Shown here one piece after another: positions 17,201-24,979 of a DNA stretch of 64,000 bases. The stretch covers positions 1 to 64,000 of the forward strand of contig CAKUXV010000005.1 in assembly GCA_934700895.1 (NCBI GenBank), read 5' to 3'. The notes below the pieces were generated by a model that saw only the letters and a list, made by a program, of their open reading frames with translations, had not been told where the DNA came from and ran no database searches. How positions within the stretch are numbered: position 1 is the first letter of the stretch; each line of letters starts with the position of its first letter. The DNA is from an uncultured Bacilli bacterium. Its GTDB lineage: Bacteria > Bacillota_I > Bacilli_A > RFN20 > CAG-826. A program made the translations under genes and the position numbers.

Positions 17201-17801
17201 CCATCGGAAGAAGTTTCTTCCATTCTTCTTCGTCCACGAATTCCACGTTTTGGACTTCGTGAGAGGTACGGAAGCCATCGAAGAAATGGCAGACCGGACG
17301 AGAGGATTCAATCGCAACCAAGTGAGCCACAGGGGCGAGGTCGGCGATTTCTTGGACCGAGTTCGAGCAGATCATCGTGATGCCGGTTTGGCGGATCGCA
17401 TAGATGTCTTGGTGATCGCCGAAGATCGAAAGAGCGCGGGTGGCAAGGCTACGAGCGGAAACGTGCAAGACCGCAGGAAGCAATTCGCCACACCATTTGT
17501 AGATGTTCGGGATCATTAATAGGAGGCCTTGGGAAGCCGTGTAGGTCGTCGCCAAAGCACCGCCTTGAAGAGCGCCGTGAACAGCGCCAGAGGCACCAGC
17601 CTCAGATTGCATTTCGACAAGTTTGACGGGTTGGCCAAAGAAGTTCTTCTGGCCCTTCGAAGCAAAGATGTCGACATTCTCCGCCATCGGGGATGAGGGA
17701 GTAATCGGGTAGATCGCCGCTACTTCCGTGAAGCAGTAGCTTTCCATCGCCGCCGCGGTATTACCGTCGACGGACTTCATCGTCTTTTTGATTTCAGACA
17801 T
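14211..17801 (-). CDS. nifJ: Pyruvate:ferredoxin (flavodoxin) oxidoreductase
   Basis: Converts pyruvate and CoA to acetyl-CoA and CO2 while reducing ferredoxin, the central step of anaerobic pyruvate catabolism. It is a single fused polypeptide of 1196 residues, the normal length. Visible are the N-terminal substrate loop AIYPITPSSPMAE, two 4Fe-4S motifs of ferredoxin type (CIACNQCAFVCPH and CIGCGLCVAECNK), a further cysteine cluster (SGACAGCGE), and the thiamine diphosphate motif GDGWSYDIGYGG followed by TEVYSNTGGQ. A GGAG site lies an unusually long 14 nt before the ATG. It has its own promoter and terminator. The reduced ferredoxin it makes is a possible donor for the atypical TrxB. Confidence 0.97.
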   Translation of the reverse strand: MSEIKKTMKSVDGNTAAAMESYCFTEVAAIYPITPSSPMAENVDIFASKGQKNFFGQPVKLVEMQSEAGASGAVHGALQGGALATTYTASQGLLLMIPNIYKWCGELLPAVLHVSARSLATRALSIFGDHQDIYAIRQTGITMICSNSVQEIADLAPVAHLVAIESSRPVCHFFDGFRTSHEVQNVEFVDEEEWKKLLPMDKVEAFRARALNPHTHAVTRGGAENDDIYFQAVESQNGKVEDVLNAAVKYFKEASRLTGRDYAPFVYYGDKNADRIIVAMGSVTETATEVVDELNRRGEHVGLVRVHLYRPFSSKFLSEAIPASVKKIAVLDRTKELGAEGEPLYLDVLAALAAEGRSDIQVIGGRYGLSSKDTQPKDVKSVYDFLNAEKNWNGFTVGIKDDVTHLSIPVDETFTVPSTCTSCLFYGLGSDGTVSANKSSVKIIGDATHQYAQAYFQYDSRKAGGTTRSHLRFGKDPIHSEYYVKNADFISCSLDTYIFKFDIIANLKKGGTFLLNTSMDDETLIKSMPNRMKHLLAEKEAKFYVIDANKLAMEAHMGRHTNTTLQAAFFKLSPSIMPYEQAEEWMKKFAKKSYEKKGMDIVENNYKAIETGAQGLHQIAIDPEWIKLDTKKVIEDTGDTYYDEYVSVIDRLDGDELPTSAFLKHELADGTMNENITFRQKRAIADRVPVWNPENCIACNQCAFVCPHATIRPYLISDEELKNAPAEVAAKLMDYKLVKGVKYRITVATEDCIGCGLCVAECNKNKAIDMAAQKAGVKPDTSKYALRMADAHANHTEQKAADYLYTHCTDKSGLLAPAMQNTVIGVGFKKPYMEVSGACAGCGEAPYYRIVSQLFGKDMLVANATGCSSIYCGSTPLTPFVNDNGKDGVAWANSLFEDNAEYGFGMRIATDAKLATICNILKAAKANVEPELQAVIDDYFAHIKDRDYVKTIAPKLVELVKASKDEGVKEVLAYERDLVDKSVWIIGGDGWSYDIGYGGVDHVMANEADVNILVLDTEVYSNTGGQASKSSQTGSINKFTASGKKEAKKNLPLMAMAYGHVYVGCIALGANPAAAIKVLKEAESYNGPSLVICYCPCAEQHIKGGLVNSIKEEKMAVECGYFNCFHYDPRLAEQGKSPLVIDGPKDPDYTKFRDFIMHETRYSQLPIVNPEQSEELLNKCEAYAKKRWEMIKKFGA

Positions 17802-17830
17802 AGTTCGTGGAAATTCTCCTTAACGATGAA

Positions 17831-17859
17831 AGTATAGGAGGATGATTTCGCTTCTTCAA
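17831..17859 (-). promoter_or_regulatory. nifJ promoter
   Basis: TTGAAG (17854-17859) and TATACT (17831-17836) with a 17-nt spacer on the minus strand. The predicted leader is about 23 nt. Confidence 0.75.
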
Positions 17860-17950
17860 GGCGTTAAAAGGAAACAAATTCCTTAAGGACTTGCTTTAGA
17901 ATAGACTAAAAGAAAAGAAAGTTAATTTCAACTAACTTGATAAGCGAAAA

Positions 17951-18391
17951 TTACTTTTTTCTTTCTTCCTTTGACCGTTTCTTCAATTCGCGATCGACGA
18001 GGCGCTTTAAAATGGTTAGTTTTTCGTCATTCAAAGAGGAGGCGGTGTCCACAAGTCCGCCGACATTCGTCATTTCTTTGTAAACGAAATCCGCAATGGA
18101 AGCATAGGAATTCAACGTTTTCTTAGAAACGCGGATGCTCTCCTTCTTCCGCTTCTTCGGCTTTTCCATGGGGATTTCTAGATAAGCGCGCAAAGCCGGC
18201 TCCAAATCGCGGCAGTTGATGCCCGAATCCATGCGAATCATTGGCTCAAAATAAGATAAAGCATCGCCAAGAACATCTGGATAGAGTCCCACCAAACGGG
18301 AAAGGGCGTCCAAGGTGACGACTTTACGATTCGTGCGCTTCAATGCGCCTAAAACACGTTGTACAAACGCTTTGGTCGGTTTGCTATCCAT
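17951..18391 (-). CDS. Small basic protein with probable N-terminal winged helix
   Basis: A 146-residue protein, not recognised. The first 70 residues (VQRVLGALKRTNRKVVTLDALSRLVG, then DALSYFEPMIRMD) have the spacing of a winged helix-turn-helix and loosely recall the N-terminal domain of the redox regulator Rex, but the Rex NAD-binding domain is missing. The rest is strongly basic and helical, ending KKRSKEERKK, which suggests nucleic acid contact. The gene stands alone. A promoter (18400-18428) ends eight bases before the ATG and there is no Shine-Dalgarno, so it is probably leaderless. Function unknown. Confidence 0.7.
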   Translation of the reverse strand: MDSKPTKAFVQRVLGALKRTNRKVVTLDALSRLVGLYPDVLGDALSYFEPMIRMDSGINCRDLEPALRAYLEIPMEKPKKRKKESIRVSKKTLNSYASIADFVYKEMTNVGGLVDTASSLNDEKLTILKRLVDRELKKRSKEERKK

Positions 18392-18399
18392 ACATCTTC

Positions 18400-18428
18400 A
18401 TTATGATGGCGGATTGCTTTTTTGTCAT
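18400..18428 (-). promoter_or_regulatory. Promoter placing the start of 17951-18391 at the ATG
   Basis: ATGACA (18423-18428) and CATAAT (18400-18405) with a 17-nt spacer, each one mismatch from consensus. Eight bases lie between the -10 box and the ATG, so the leader would be about one or two bases. Confidence 0.65.
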
Positions 18429-18429
18429 T

Positions 18430-18454
18430 AAAAAACGCCCCGTTTCCAGGGCGT
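18430..18454 (-). terminator. Terminator of the 19989-18470 operon
   Basis: A six-pair ACGCCC/GGGCGT stem with an eight-base loop followed by six U residues on the minus strand, 16 bases after the lipoprotein stop. Confidence 0.85.
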
Positions 18455-18469
18455 AAGTTTCGGAATAAC

Positions 18470-19297
18470 TTATTTTTTCGTTAAAGGGGTGCCTTCTGGG
18501 AACACGATATCACCAGGAGTCATGCCATCCACCGTAAGGGTATAGGTCGATAAGCCAATAGAGGCCACGGGATATTCGTCCACAATGGACAAAGCCGCTT
18601 CCGAAATATCGTAATTGGTTGTAGACGTTGATTTTCCCGGGTCGGCAATCACTTTGGTAATGCGTTCCGTGTAATTGGTGATGGCCCAAATGCCATTAAT
18701 CTTGTCCATCGTAATATAGCGATAGGTTTCCGTTTTGGAATTTTCTTCGCTCTTATAACCCTGGAATACATACCCGGCAACATTCGTTGCAATGGAGCGA
18801 CGGAGCGAATAGGAATCAAATCCAATCTCCTCAGCCGATTTGCCAACATAGCCCTTCATGTCGTTATAACGGGCGAGAAGAGTTTCATATTCGGATTTTA
18901 ATAAGGAGGAGACTACGGTACGTTCCGCGTCAAGGGCGGAGGCGTTGTTATAAATCGTGCCCGTGTTCTTTTTGCTATCGATGAGGAGGTATTGCTCAAA
19001 AGTATCGCCTTTCAACGTATAGCCAATGTGGCTATCCGACGACGTCGAGATGGAGAAATTTCCATCTTGGTAATAAGCCGCCTTGCGGGTAACACCCGGG
19101 TTCTTGTTATCGCCCGTGTCCGTTTGGGTTTTATGCTCCACAACGTTGGAGGAAGCGATTTTTAAATCGGTGACCGCAGCGACATCAATGAAATCCGCAA
19201 GACCCGTGACGACTTTCGAATCGTTTTTGGTTCCGCAGGAAGAAAGGGCCGCGGAAGAAAGGGCGGCAAGCCCGAGAAATAGAGTTTGTTTTTTCAT
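18470..19297 (-). CDS. Lipoprotein of unknown function
   Basis: A 275-residue protein with a lipoprotein signal peptide and lipobox LSSC (cysteine at residue 21), so it should be anchored on the outer face of the membrane. The body is hydrophilic with no motif I recognise. A repeated Thr/Ser-rich pattern suggests an extracellular beta-rich domain. The start ATG overlaps the upstream membrane-protein stop (ATGA), so the two form a coupled pair that probably works together. Confidence 0.8.
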   Translation of the reverse strand: MKKQTLFLGLAALSSAALSSCGTKNDSKVVTGLADFIDVAAVTDLKIASSNVVEHKTQTDTGDNKNPGVTRKAAYYQDGNFSISTSSDSHIGYTLKGDTFEQYLLIDSKKNTGTIYNNASALDAERTVVSSLLKSEYETLLARYNDMKGYVGKSAEEIGFDSYSLRRSIATNVAGYVFQGYKSEENSKTETYRYITMDKINGIWAITNYTERITKVIADPGKSTSTTNYDISEAALSIVDEYPVASIGLSTYTLTVDGMTPGDIVFPEGTPLTKK

Positions 19298-19989
19298 TCT
19301 TGAGCGCTCCTGTTATCTCCACCAGCCATTTCGCGGTTGGTTCCAACGGCGAATAGAATCGCCGCAACCGTCAAAACTGTAAAACTGACAATCGCGCCAT
19401 ATGCATCATGGCAATAAAGGGAATCGTAGACCACGTAATGTCCTAAATCCCCGGTTTTAACCGCAGAGGTATTACCAAAATTGTTCGACACCATGAAGAA
19501 GACGGGCGAAGCTAAGGCCGCAAGACCCGAGACGAAATAAAGCAAAGTGGCAAGTTTGGACCACTTTTCCATCTTCTTAGAGAAAGTGATGCAGAAGACC
19601 AAGCCACAGCAAAGCAAGCAAATGACAAAAACAGTGATAAGAATCCAGTTGGGGGAGGCTTCCGCCGTGTAAAGGAGGGTCGGTCCCCCATTCATTTTCG
19701 CGTAGTAATAGAAGCATCCGTTGCCAAATAAAGCCTGATAGCCCGGAATCAATTCTGGAACAAAGGAATCCGCTCTTCCAACCGGGAAGGTGGTGGATTG
19801 CGAATAATTCGCGTATTCAATCGTCACCGTTGGCAAGATGATGGCCAACAAGATCCCGATTAACGCCACGGGAATGGAGAGGAGACGCAAAATAACGCCG
19901 ACACGACGAAGCGCATCCTTCTCGAAACGGAAGAAAGTCTCCTTGGCTTCTTCTTTCTTCTCCGAGGTTATCGAAACTGTGTTTTCCAT
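19294..19989 (-). CDS. Membrane protein paired with the following lipoprotein
   Basis: A 231-residue protein with about four hydrophobic segments: near residues 30-55, 115-135, 145-170 and 200-220. The first loop (residues 56-112) is extracellular-like and aromatic-rich. There is no recognised family. It is translationally coupled to the downstream lipoprotein. A strong promoter (TTGAAA, 17 nt, TATACT) ends seven bases before the ATG and no ribosome site is present, making this one of the clearest leaderless genes here. Confidence 0.78.
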   Translation of the reverse strand: MENTVSITSEKKEEAKETFFRFEKDALRRVGVILRLLSIPVALIGILLAIILPTVTIEYANYSQSTTFPVGRADSFVPELIPGYQALFGNGCFYYYAKMNGGPTLLYTAEASPNWILITVFVICLLCCGLVFCITFSKKMEKWSKLATLLYFVSGLAALASPVFFMVSNNFGNTSAVKTGDLGHYVVYDSLYCHDAYGAIVSFTVLTVAAILFAVGTNREMAGGDNRSAQE

Positions 19990-19996
19990 TGGTTTT

Positions 19997-20025
19997 AGTA
20001 TAATTTTTTAATCCCGATGTTTCAA
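19997..20025 (-). promoter_or_regulatory. Promoter of the 19989-18470 operon (leaderless)
   Basis: TTGAAA (20020-20025) and TATACT (19997-20002) with a 17-nt spacer. Seven bases separate the -10 box from the ATG. Confidence 0.75.
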
Positions 20026-20051
20026 TGTTGCTAGCCAGGGTGAGTCCTGCG

Positions 20052-20582
20052 CTAGCGTGCTTTCTTTCTCGACCAGCGGTAGGTGGTTCGAAGAATGAAT
20101 TGGCTGAGTTTTCTCCACCACACCATAAAGATAATGGGGGTAGAAGAAACGGTGAGAGAGTTGTTTTTACGGATTTCGTCCACATCGTGATAAATCTCGC
20201 GACGACGATAAGACCACAAAATCGCCCAAACGGCTCCAAACAGGAACAAAATTCCGCCAACGCCGACACCAATCACGAAGACATAGAATTCCGCGCAACT
20301 GGTCGTAAGGATAAAGACAGCTTCTTCTGTATTGTTTTGGTCCAATTTGAAGGAAAGGTAATAGAAGATAATCCCAATGATGAACAGCGTGAGGCCGATG
20401 ACAACAAAAGACATCCCAGAGGATACCCTTTCACGGTAGAGGTTACCCTTTTTGTGAAGGCGTTGAACAATGGGGCGGACATCCTCTTCTTTCAATTGAT
20501 CAGACATCGGCTCTTGGCAAGCACGGCAAACATCCCGATGTTCGGGATTCTTTTTCAAACATTCACGGCAGTAGGTTTTCAT
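20052..20582 (-). CDS. Zinc-ribbon membrane protein
   Basis: A short N-terminal zinc-ribbon-like knuckle (CREC and CRAC pairs about 14 residues apart) precedes two hydrophobic segments (about residues 57-80 and 95-125) and a basic tail. The central part resembles the two-helix protein at 49679-50050, with a related YLSFKLD/YISFKYD segment after the first helix. The start is set at 20582: the ATG nine bases further upstream overlaps the TATAAT -10 box itself and cannot be used. The retained ATG lies seven bases after the -10, so it is leaderless. Function unknown. Confidence 0.75.
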   Translation of the reverse strand: MKTYCRECLKKNPEHRDVCRACQEPMSDQLKEEDVRPIVQRLHKKGNLYRERVSSGMSFVVIGLTLFIIGIIFYYLSFKLDQNNTEEAVFILTTSCAEFYVFVIGVGVGGILFLFGAVWAILWSYRRREIYHDVDEIRKNNSLTVSSTPIIFMVWWRKLSQFILRTTYRWSRKKAR

Positions 20583-20589
20583 TGCTTTC

Positions 20590-20618
20590 ATTATAGGTGT
20601 GGGCGCCTCTTTCGTCCA
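20590..20618 (-). promoter_or_regulatory. Promoter overlapping a false ATG (leaderless gene)
   Basis: TGGACG (20613-20618) and TATAAT (20590-20595) with a 17-nt spacer. The -10 box contains the first two bases of an in-frame ATG, leaving only the ATG at 20582 usable. Confidence 0.7.
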
Positions 20619-20627
20619 TAGAAGGAA

Positions 20628-21815
20628 TTAAGCCCTATCGTAATTAAAGTTCGGATCCTTTTCTCCGAAAAGACGGATCCCTGTCTTTACTCCTCTAGCG
20701 TTGGCATCCGCAAAATAGCTGTTATATCGAAGCTCGCCAGACATCATGATTGATGTAGCGGAAGCAAAAGCATATTTGGAATAGCCTTCCAAAATCGTCC
20801 AATGGTTGAGATTGCGGTAATCCGCAGCGGTCGGATTATCTTTGTCACTCACCCAAACAAATCCCAGCAAACGACCATAAGATTCGGTTAAGGCCCCACC
20901 TTCCACGCTTTGAACCAAAATATGCTTCGCGGAAGATAGGATTTGATTGTTCCATTTGGCAGCGGCTTCGCCCCACGGTTGTTCTTGGATGGTGTTGCCG
21001 TGCTGTACTTCTGGAGTATCGATATTTTGATAACGCAAGGAGCACCCACGGAACTCATTCATCGAGGAGGGGTAGTTAAATACGGTCGTATCACCATCGC
21101 CAAGGCGGGACACCGTCACTTCGACTGCTCCACCCGTCCCCTTGCTGTTTTCAGCATAGGGTAGTTTCAATTGTTCTTCCGTCAATTTAGGCCCAGCGAG
21201 AAGTTCTTCTTCTGAAACGGGGCAAATCGCGTTGCCTAGATTAGAGGAATATCCGGCAGGATAACCAATCCAATCGTAACGTTCCCCTTTTTCTCGTCCA
21301 ATACGATATTCGTTTTTCCGAACAATGACTTCATTAGAAGCAAAGGCATTCATATATCCGATTTCACCAAGGGTATCCACACGTGTTTCGCCGCGAAATA
21401 GACCCATTGGCCAGGTTCCGTTATTCATAAAATCCGCCGAGACTATGTCGTAATGGATTGATTCTTCGATTTGAGAATAGGCGACGCAGAACGTCTCCAT
21501 CGGTTGTAACGTTTTATCCCCTAAGGGGATGGTATAAGAGGTTGTTTTTTCCGTTCCGTGATAGATGCGAACAGAATAATCGCTTAACGAAACGGGTTCC
21601 GTACCAAAATTCGCCACTTCCACCACGCGATTCTTGGTGAGGCTGCCTAAATAAAACTCGGAGAAAAGGAGAGGAGACCCCTCTTCGAATTCCTTGTCCT
21701 TTATAGAATGGGAAGAATCCTGATTTGAGGAAGAAGAATGATCGAAATCAGCATCTCCGCAGGAGACACTTAAAAACAGCGATGCCGCCAGTACGGGCCA
21801 AATCTTCTTTGTCAT
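20628..21815 (-). CDS. Secreted nuclease lipoprotein: lamin-tail-like domain plus thermonuclease domain
   Basis: A 395-residue lipoprotein (signal peptide ending at Cys19). After a Ser-rich linker, residues about 48-165 look like a lamin-tail domain (LLFSEFYLGSLTKNRVVEVAN, then SLSDYSVRIY). Residues about 235-390 are a staphylococcal-nuclease fold: GDGDTTVF, LRYQNIDTPEV and YGRLLGFVWV, which retain the three catalytic positions Arg, Glu and Arg of thermonuclease. It should cut DNA or RNA outside the cell. It overlaps the upstream lipoprotein gene by ATGA. Its ending (DPNFNYDRA) resembles the thermonuclease segment of the 24980-26464 protein (DPDFNYGG), so the two are related. Confidence 0.85.
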   Translation of the reverse strand: MTKKIWPVLAASLFLSVSCGDADFDHSSSSNQDSSHSIKDKEFEEGSPLLFSEFYLGSLTKNRVVEVANFGTEPVSLSDYSVRIYHGTEKTTSYTIPLGDKTLQPMETFCVAYSQIEESIHYDIVSADFMNNGTWPMGLFRGETRVDTLGEIGYMNAFASNEVIVRKNEYRIGREKGERYDWIGYPAGYSSNLGNAICPVSEEELLAGPKLTEEQLKLPYAENSKGTGGAVEVTVSRLGDGDTTVFNYPSSMNEFRGCSLRYQNIDTPEVQHGNTIQEQPWGEAAAKWNNQILSSAKHILVQSVEGGALTESYGRLLGFVWVSDKDNPTAADYRNLNHWTILEGYSKYAFASATSIMMSGELRYNSYFADANARGVKTGIRLFGEKDPNFNYDRA

Positions 21816-22663
21816 TTGTTGTAATTCTTAATGAAATCAACGGAGGTGGAACCGATCTTGGAAATCACGCTTCTAGCAACCAAGCGGTCAAAGCCGCCTT
21901 CATAGGAATAATAGAAATTGAAGGTAAATTGGGAACCTTTTTCCGAGAAATAGAGATCCGCGGCTTGCAATTCCAATTTATCCGAGTGGTTAGCAGCCAC
22001 TTCATAAACGCCCAATGCCTTGGAGAGGGCCGTTAATTCGGCGGTGTTGTCCTTGATAAGAGTCGGGGTTGCGTCCAAAGCAGCTGGAGCAACATCCTCG
22101 AATGACGATTCTACCACTGGAGCGTCATCGCTATAGTATTTGCCAAATAAATTAAAGGTTCCAAAAGTCGTTCCCTTAATCTTAGGAACAAAGACGTTTT
22201 CGGCCGTGAACATGGTGACGTTATCCCCGACATAGGACGGATCATAATACATGTCGCGGAAAGAGGAGATGTTGTTGCCGTTTTCATCTACCAAAGCATC
22301 GCCCAGAACGAGTTGATCTTTTTGCGTTTCAGCATCTTTTTCAACGGTGTAATGGTAGCTTTTGCCATCTTTGGCGTCGATGACACCGCCATTTTTACGG
22401 TCACCGAAATTCTTATAGGTGCTATAGAACCCATCTTCGACATAATCCGTCATGATGCTAGGCACCGAACCGGAAGACAGATATTGGTAAATGTTATTCA
22501 CCCGGCAGTTCTTTCCAAAAGAAGAAAGGACAGAGGACAAAGTGTTGCCATCGGTGACGGGAGGATTGGAGGAAGAAGATCCATCATTTCTTGGTCCACC
22601 TTCGCCACAAGAGACAAGAAGAAGGCCCGCTAGGCCCAAGACAAAGAGATTACGTTTTTTCAT
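21812..22663 (-). CDS. Lipoprotein of unknown function, coupled to a nuclease lipoprotein
   Basis: A 283-residue protein with a clean lipobox (LVSC, Cys19) and a Ser/Asn-rich linker. The body has no motif I recognise. The stop overlaps the start of the downstream nuclease gene by ATGA, so the two are co-translated and probably co-located on the cell surface. TATAAT lies eight bases before the ATG with no ribosome site, so the message is probably leaderless. Confidence 0.8.
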   Translation of the reverse strand: MKKRNLFVLGLAGLLLVSCGEGGPRNDGSSSSNPPVTDGNTLSSVLSSFGKNCRVNNIYQYLSSGSVPSIMTDYVEDGFYSTYKNFGDRKNGGVIDAKDGKSYHYTVEKDAETQKDQLVLGDALVDENGNNISSFRDMYYDPSYVGDNVTMFTAENVFVPKIKGTTFGTFNLFGKYYSDDAPVVESSFEDVAPAALDATPTLIKDNTAELTALSKALGVYEVAANHSDKLELQAADLYFSEKGSQFTFNFYYSYEGGFDRLVARSVISKIGSTSVDFIKNYNK

Positions 22664-22671
22664 GCGTGTCC

Positions 22672-22698
22672 ATTATAGGTAAAAGCAAGGAAAAGCAA
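22672..22698 (-). promoter_or_regulatory. Promoter of the 22663-20628 lipoprotein pair (leaderless)
   Basis: A perfect TATAAT (22672-22677) lies eight bases before the ATG. The best -35 is TTGCTT (22693-22698) at 15-nt spacing, so the -35 assignment is weak. Confidence 0.6.
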
Positions 22699-22724
22699 AA
22701 GCCCCCACGCGTATGCGTAGGGGC
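22697..22724 (-). terminator. Terminator of the OB-fold lipoprotein gene
   Basis: A GCCCC-ACGC stem against GCGT-GGGGC (one mismatch, four-base loop) followed by four U residues on the minus strand. Confidence 0.85.
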
Positions 22725-22745
22725 AATAATCGTTATTTAAGACGA

Positions 22746-24917
22746 TTAGTCGACAAAGTTGATGACGATGCTGGTGATATAGACCGCACCAGAGTTCGAC
22801 GAGTGGTGGCTTAGGTTGAAGAATTTATCCGTGGCATTGGCAGGAGTATAGGTATAAACATTGTCAACGATTTCCGCAAACGCAACAGCATTATCCGTTT
22901 CTTCAATAACCGCAGCTCCCGATTCAACGCAGAATAGGTCCTTCGTAATCTCCTTGTCGAGTGTCACAACAACATTCTTAATTGCCTTGTCGAACGCAGT
23001 GGTGTTGTGCAAATTGGAGTATTTACCGTTTTTGAAGCGCATTTGCATGGCCCCTGATGAACTTTGAGTAAACTCTCTGAATGTCCATTCCGTAGCACCC
23101 GTTTTAAAGGCACCATCTTTGTAAGTGTTTACCGTGGTGTTGAACAAACTGGAGGTAATCGTGACGTTGCTCACAACAGCCGTGGAATCGCGGAAAGTAA
23201 CTTCGACAGTGTTAACGCAGGTGGCATTGAATTTGCCATCCACTGCGTCCGTTTTGTTGCCTTGAGCGTCAGTCACCTTGATGGTGTCGACAACGTATCC
23301 GGCCTTGGAAGAGGTGGCGCTGACGGTGATTTCTTCGCCATAAGCAATGCCTTCCGTCTTGGAAAGGGTGATGGTGGCATCAGGATCGTCCGCAGAAGCC
23401 GCCGTCGCCGTATAGGTGGCAGTGCTGGCTTCGCTGGAGAGCAAGTTGCCCATGATTTCGGGGGTCTTCGTATAGGAATAGTAGGTATAGGTGCACTTCA
23501 TGGTAATTTCCATGCCGTTGGTAACACCGGACAAGGAGGTATCCGCGTCTTTCGGATTGCTGAAGGAGAAGGCGGCGCCATCCCAGCTGATGCCCTTATC
23601 GGCTGTGCCAGTTAAACCATAAATCATGATGGTTTCTTTGGTGGTCGGATCGGTCAAATAGCCTTTTCCGTATTTATCACCGGCCTTGAGACCTTCCAAG
23701 ATGCCAGTGACTTCAAAGACTCTGTCCGTGACGGTTTCTTCGCCAAGAGCGAGGATTTCGCCAACAGTCTTTTTTTCAGCCGCCGGAGCGGGTTTGATGT
23801 CTCCGGCACCGAAGTCGCCCTTGTATTCGCCTTTGGAGATTAATTTCGCATCGGTGACTTGGGCTTGGTTATACCAATCGGAGACGCCTTCGATGGAGAT
23901 GCCCTGGCCAATTTGCGGAGCATTGGGGCCGAGTTTGTTCGCGGCAGTCGCGTCAAATCCCCAAGTTTCGAAAACGCCTTCGCTGGCTTTGCGGTCCTCG
24001 ACGTGAATCGAGACGGTTGCATAGCCTTGCTCTTTGTTTCCCACAACGATGGTGGCATCGATTTGATTGTATTTATCACCGCTCTTGGATTCTTTTTCAG
24101 CAGCAGTGATGTTAGAGAGATAAGCGCCTTCGGCTTTCACGATACGGCCTTGGTTCTTCGCAGACTTCACATCAAACGTTCCATCCAAAACAAGGTCAAC
24201 CGGTTTAGCAACCGTGCTGGAGGTCGCTGCGGTGATGGTGTCGGGCTTTAATTCATAAAGACCATTGTAGATATCAACTTTACCAGCGATTTCAACAAGG
24301 TTGCCAACAACCGCGGCATCCCATTTCTTGCTGGTGTAAATCGTGATGGCGGATTCGCCGTCGGCGACGAGGATGTTGCCGCTGACGAGGATCTTTGTGA
24401 CATAGCCACGAGTGACGACGCTTTCGCCGGCATTGCATTCATAAATCTTGGAAACAGGGAGGACGTTGGTCGCGAGGATCTTCACGTTGAAGCCTTTGGA
24501 GGCATATTCCTTGCCCTCAATGGATGCGTGAGCGATGACCGCTTCTTTGAGCGCGTGTTGTTCGGAATCCGCTTTGACGATGAGTTTGGTTCCATCGGCA
24601 GAAACTTCGAGGAAGGCTTTCGCATCATCCGAAAGCGTATAGGTGATGGCAAAGGTATATTCCTTTCCTTCGTGGGTCACTTTGGATTCCTTCACCAAGG
24701 TTTGGTCAACGGCAATACCGGTGGAAGACCACTTGTCAAATCCAGCCGAGATGTTGGTGATGGCTTCATTGGCCAAAGCCACGTAATCGACGGTGACCGG
24801 TTGCGTTGCGCTCGTGTTGGTGTCCTTGGTGTCTTTGCTATCACCAGCTCCTCCACCGCAAGCGGTAAGCCCCATGATGAGTGCGCTCGAGATAACGAGC
24901 AATTTCAGTTTCTTCAT
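22746..24917 (-). CDS. Large lipoprotein with OB-fold-like and InlB-type repeats
   Basis: A 723-residue lipoprotein (lipobox LTAC, Cys20). Several segments look like OB-fold nucleic-acid- or sugar-binding domains: residues about 155-225 (VVTRGYVTKILVSGNILVADG), 245-365 and 385-490. A segment near 500-575 follows the divergent InlB B-repeat pattern (AYGEEITVSATSSKAGY). There is no catalytic motif. It lies between two thermonuclease lipoproteins, and OB-folds are combined with thermonuclease domains in B. subtilis YhcR, so nucleic-acid capture is a reasonable guess. It has an AAGGAG ribosome site and its own terminator. Confidence 0.7.
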   Translation of the reverse strand: MKKLKLLVISSALIMGLTACGGGAGDSKDTKDTNTSATQPVTVDYVALANEAITNISAGFDKWSSTGIAVDQTLVKESKVTHEGKEYTFAITYTLSDDAKAFLEVSADGTKLIVKADSEQHALKEAVIAHASIEGKEYASKGFNVKILATNVLPVSKIYECNAGESVVTRGYVTKILVSGNILVADGESAITIYTSKKWDAAVVGNLVEIAGKVDIYNGLYELKPDTITAATSSTVAKPVDLVLDGTFDVKSAKNQGRIVKAEGAYLSNITAAEKESKSGDKYNQIDATIVVGNKEQGYATVSIHVEDRKASEGVFETWGFDATAANKLGPNAPQIGQGISIEGVSDWYNQAQVTDAKLISKGEYKGDFGAGDIKPAPAAEKKTVGEILALGEETVTDRVFEVTGILEGLKAGDKYGKGYLTDPTTKETIMIYGLTGTADKGISWDGAAFSFSNPKDADTSLSGVTNGMEITMKCTYTYYSYTKTPEIMGNLLSSEASTATYTATAASADDPDATITLSKTEGIAYGEEITVSATSSKAGYVVDTIKVTDAQGNKTDAVDGKFNATCVNTVEVTFRDSTAVVSNVTITSSLFNTTVNTYKDGAFKTGATEWTFREFTQSSSGAMQMRFKNGKYSNLHNTTAFDKAIKNVVVTLDKEITKDLFCVESGAAVIEETDNAVAFAEIVDNVYTYTPANATDKFFNLSHHSSNSGAVYITSIVINFVD

Positions 24918-24979
24918 GATTTATTTTTCTCCTTTCAGAAGTGACTGATATATCGAAATCGAAACGAATTTAGAAAGCC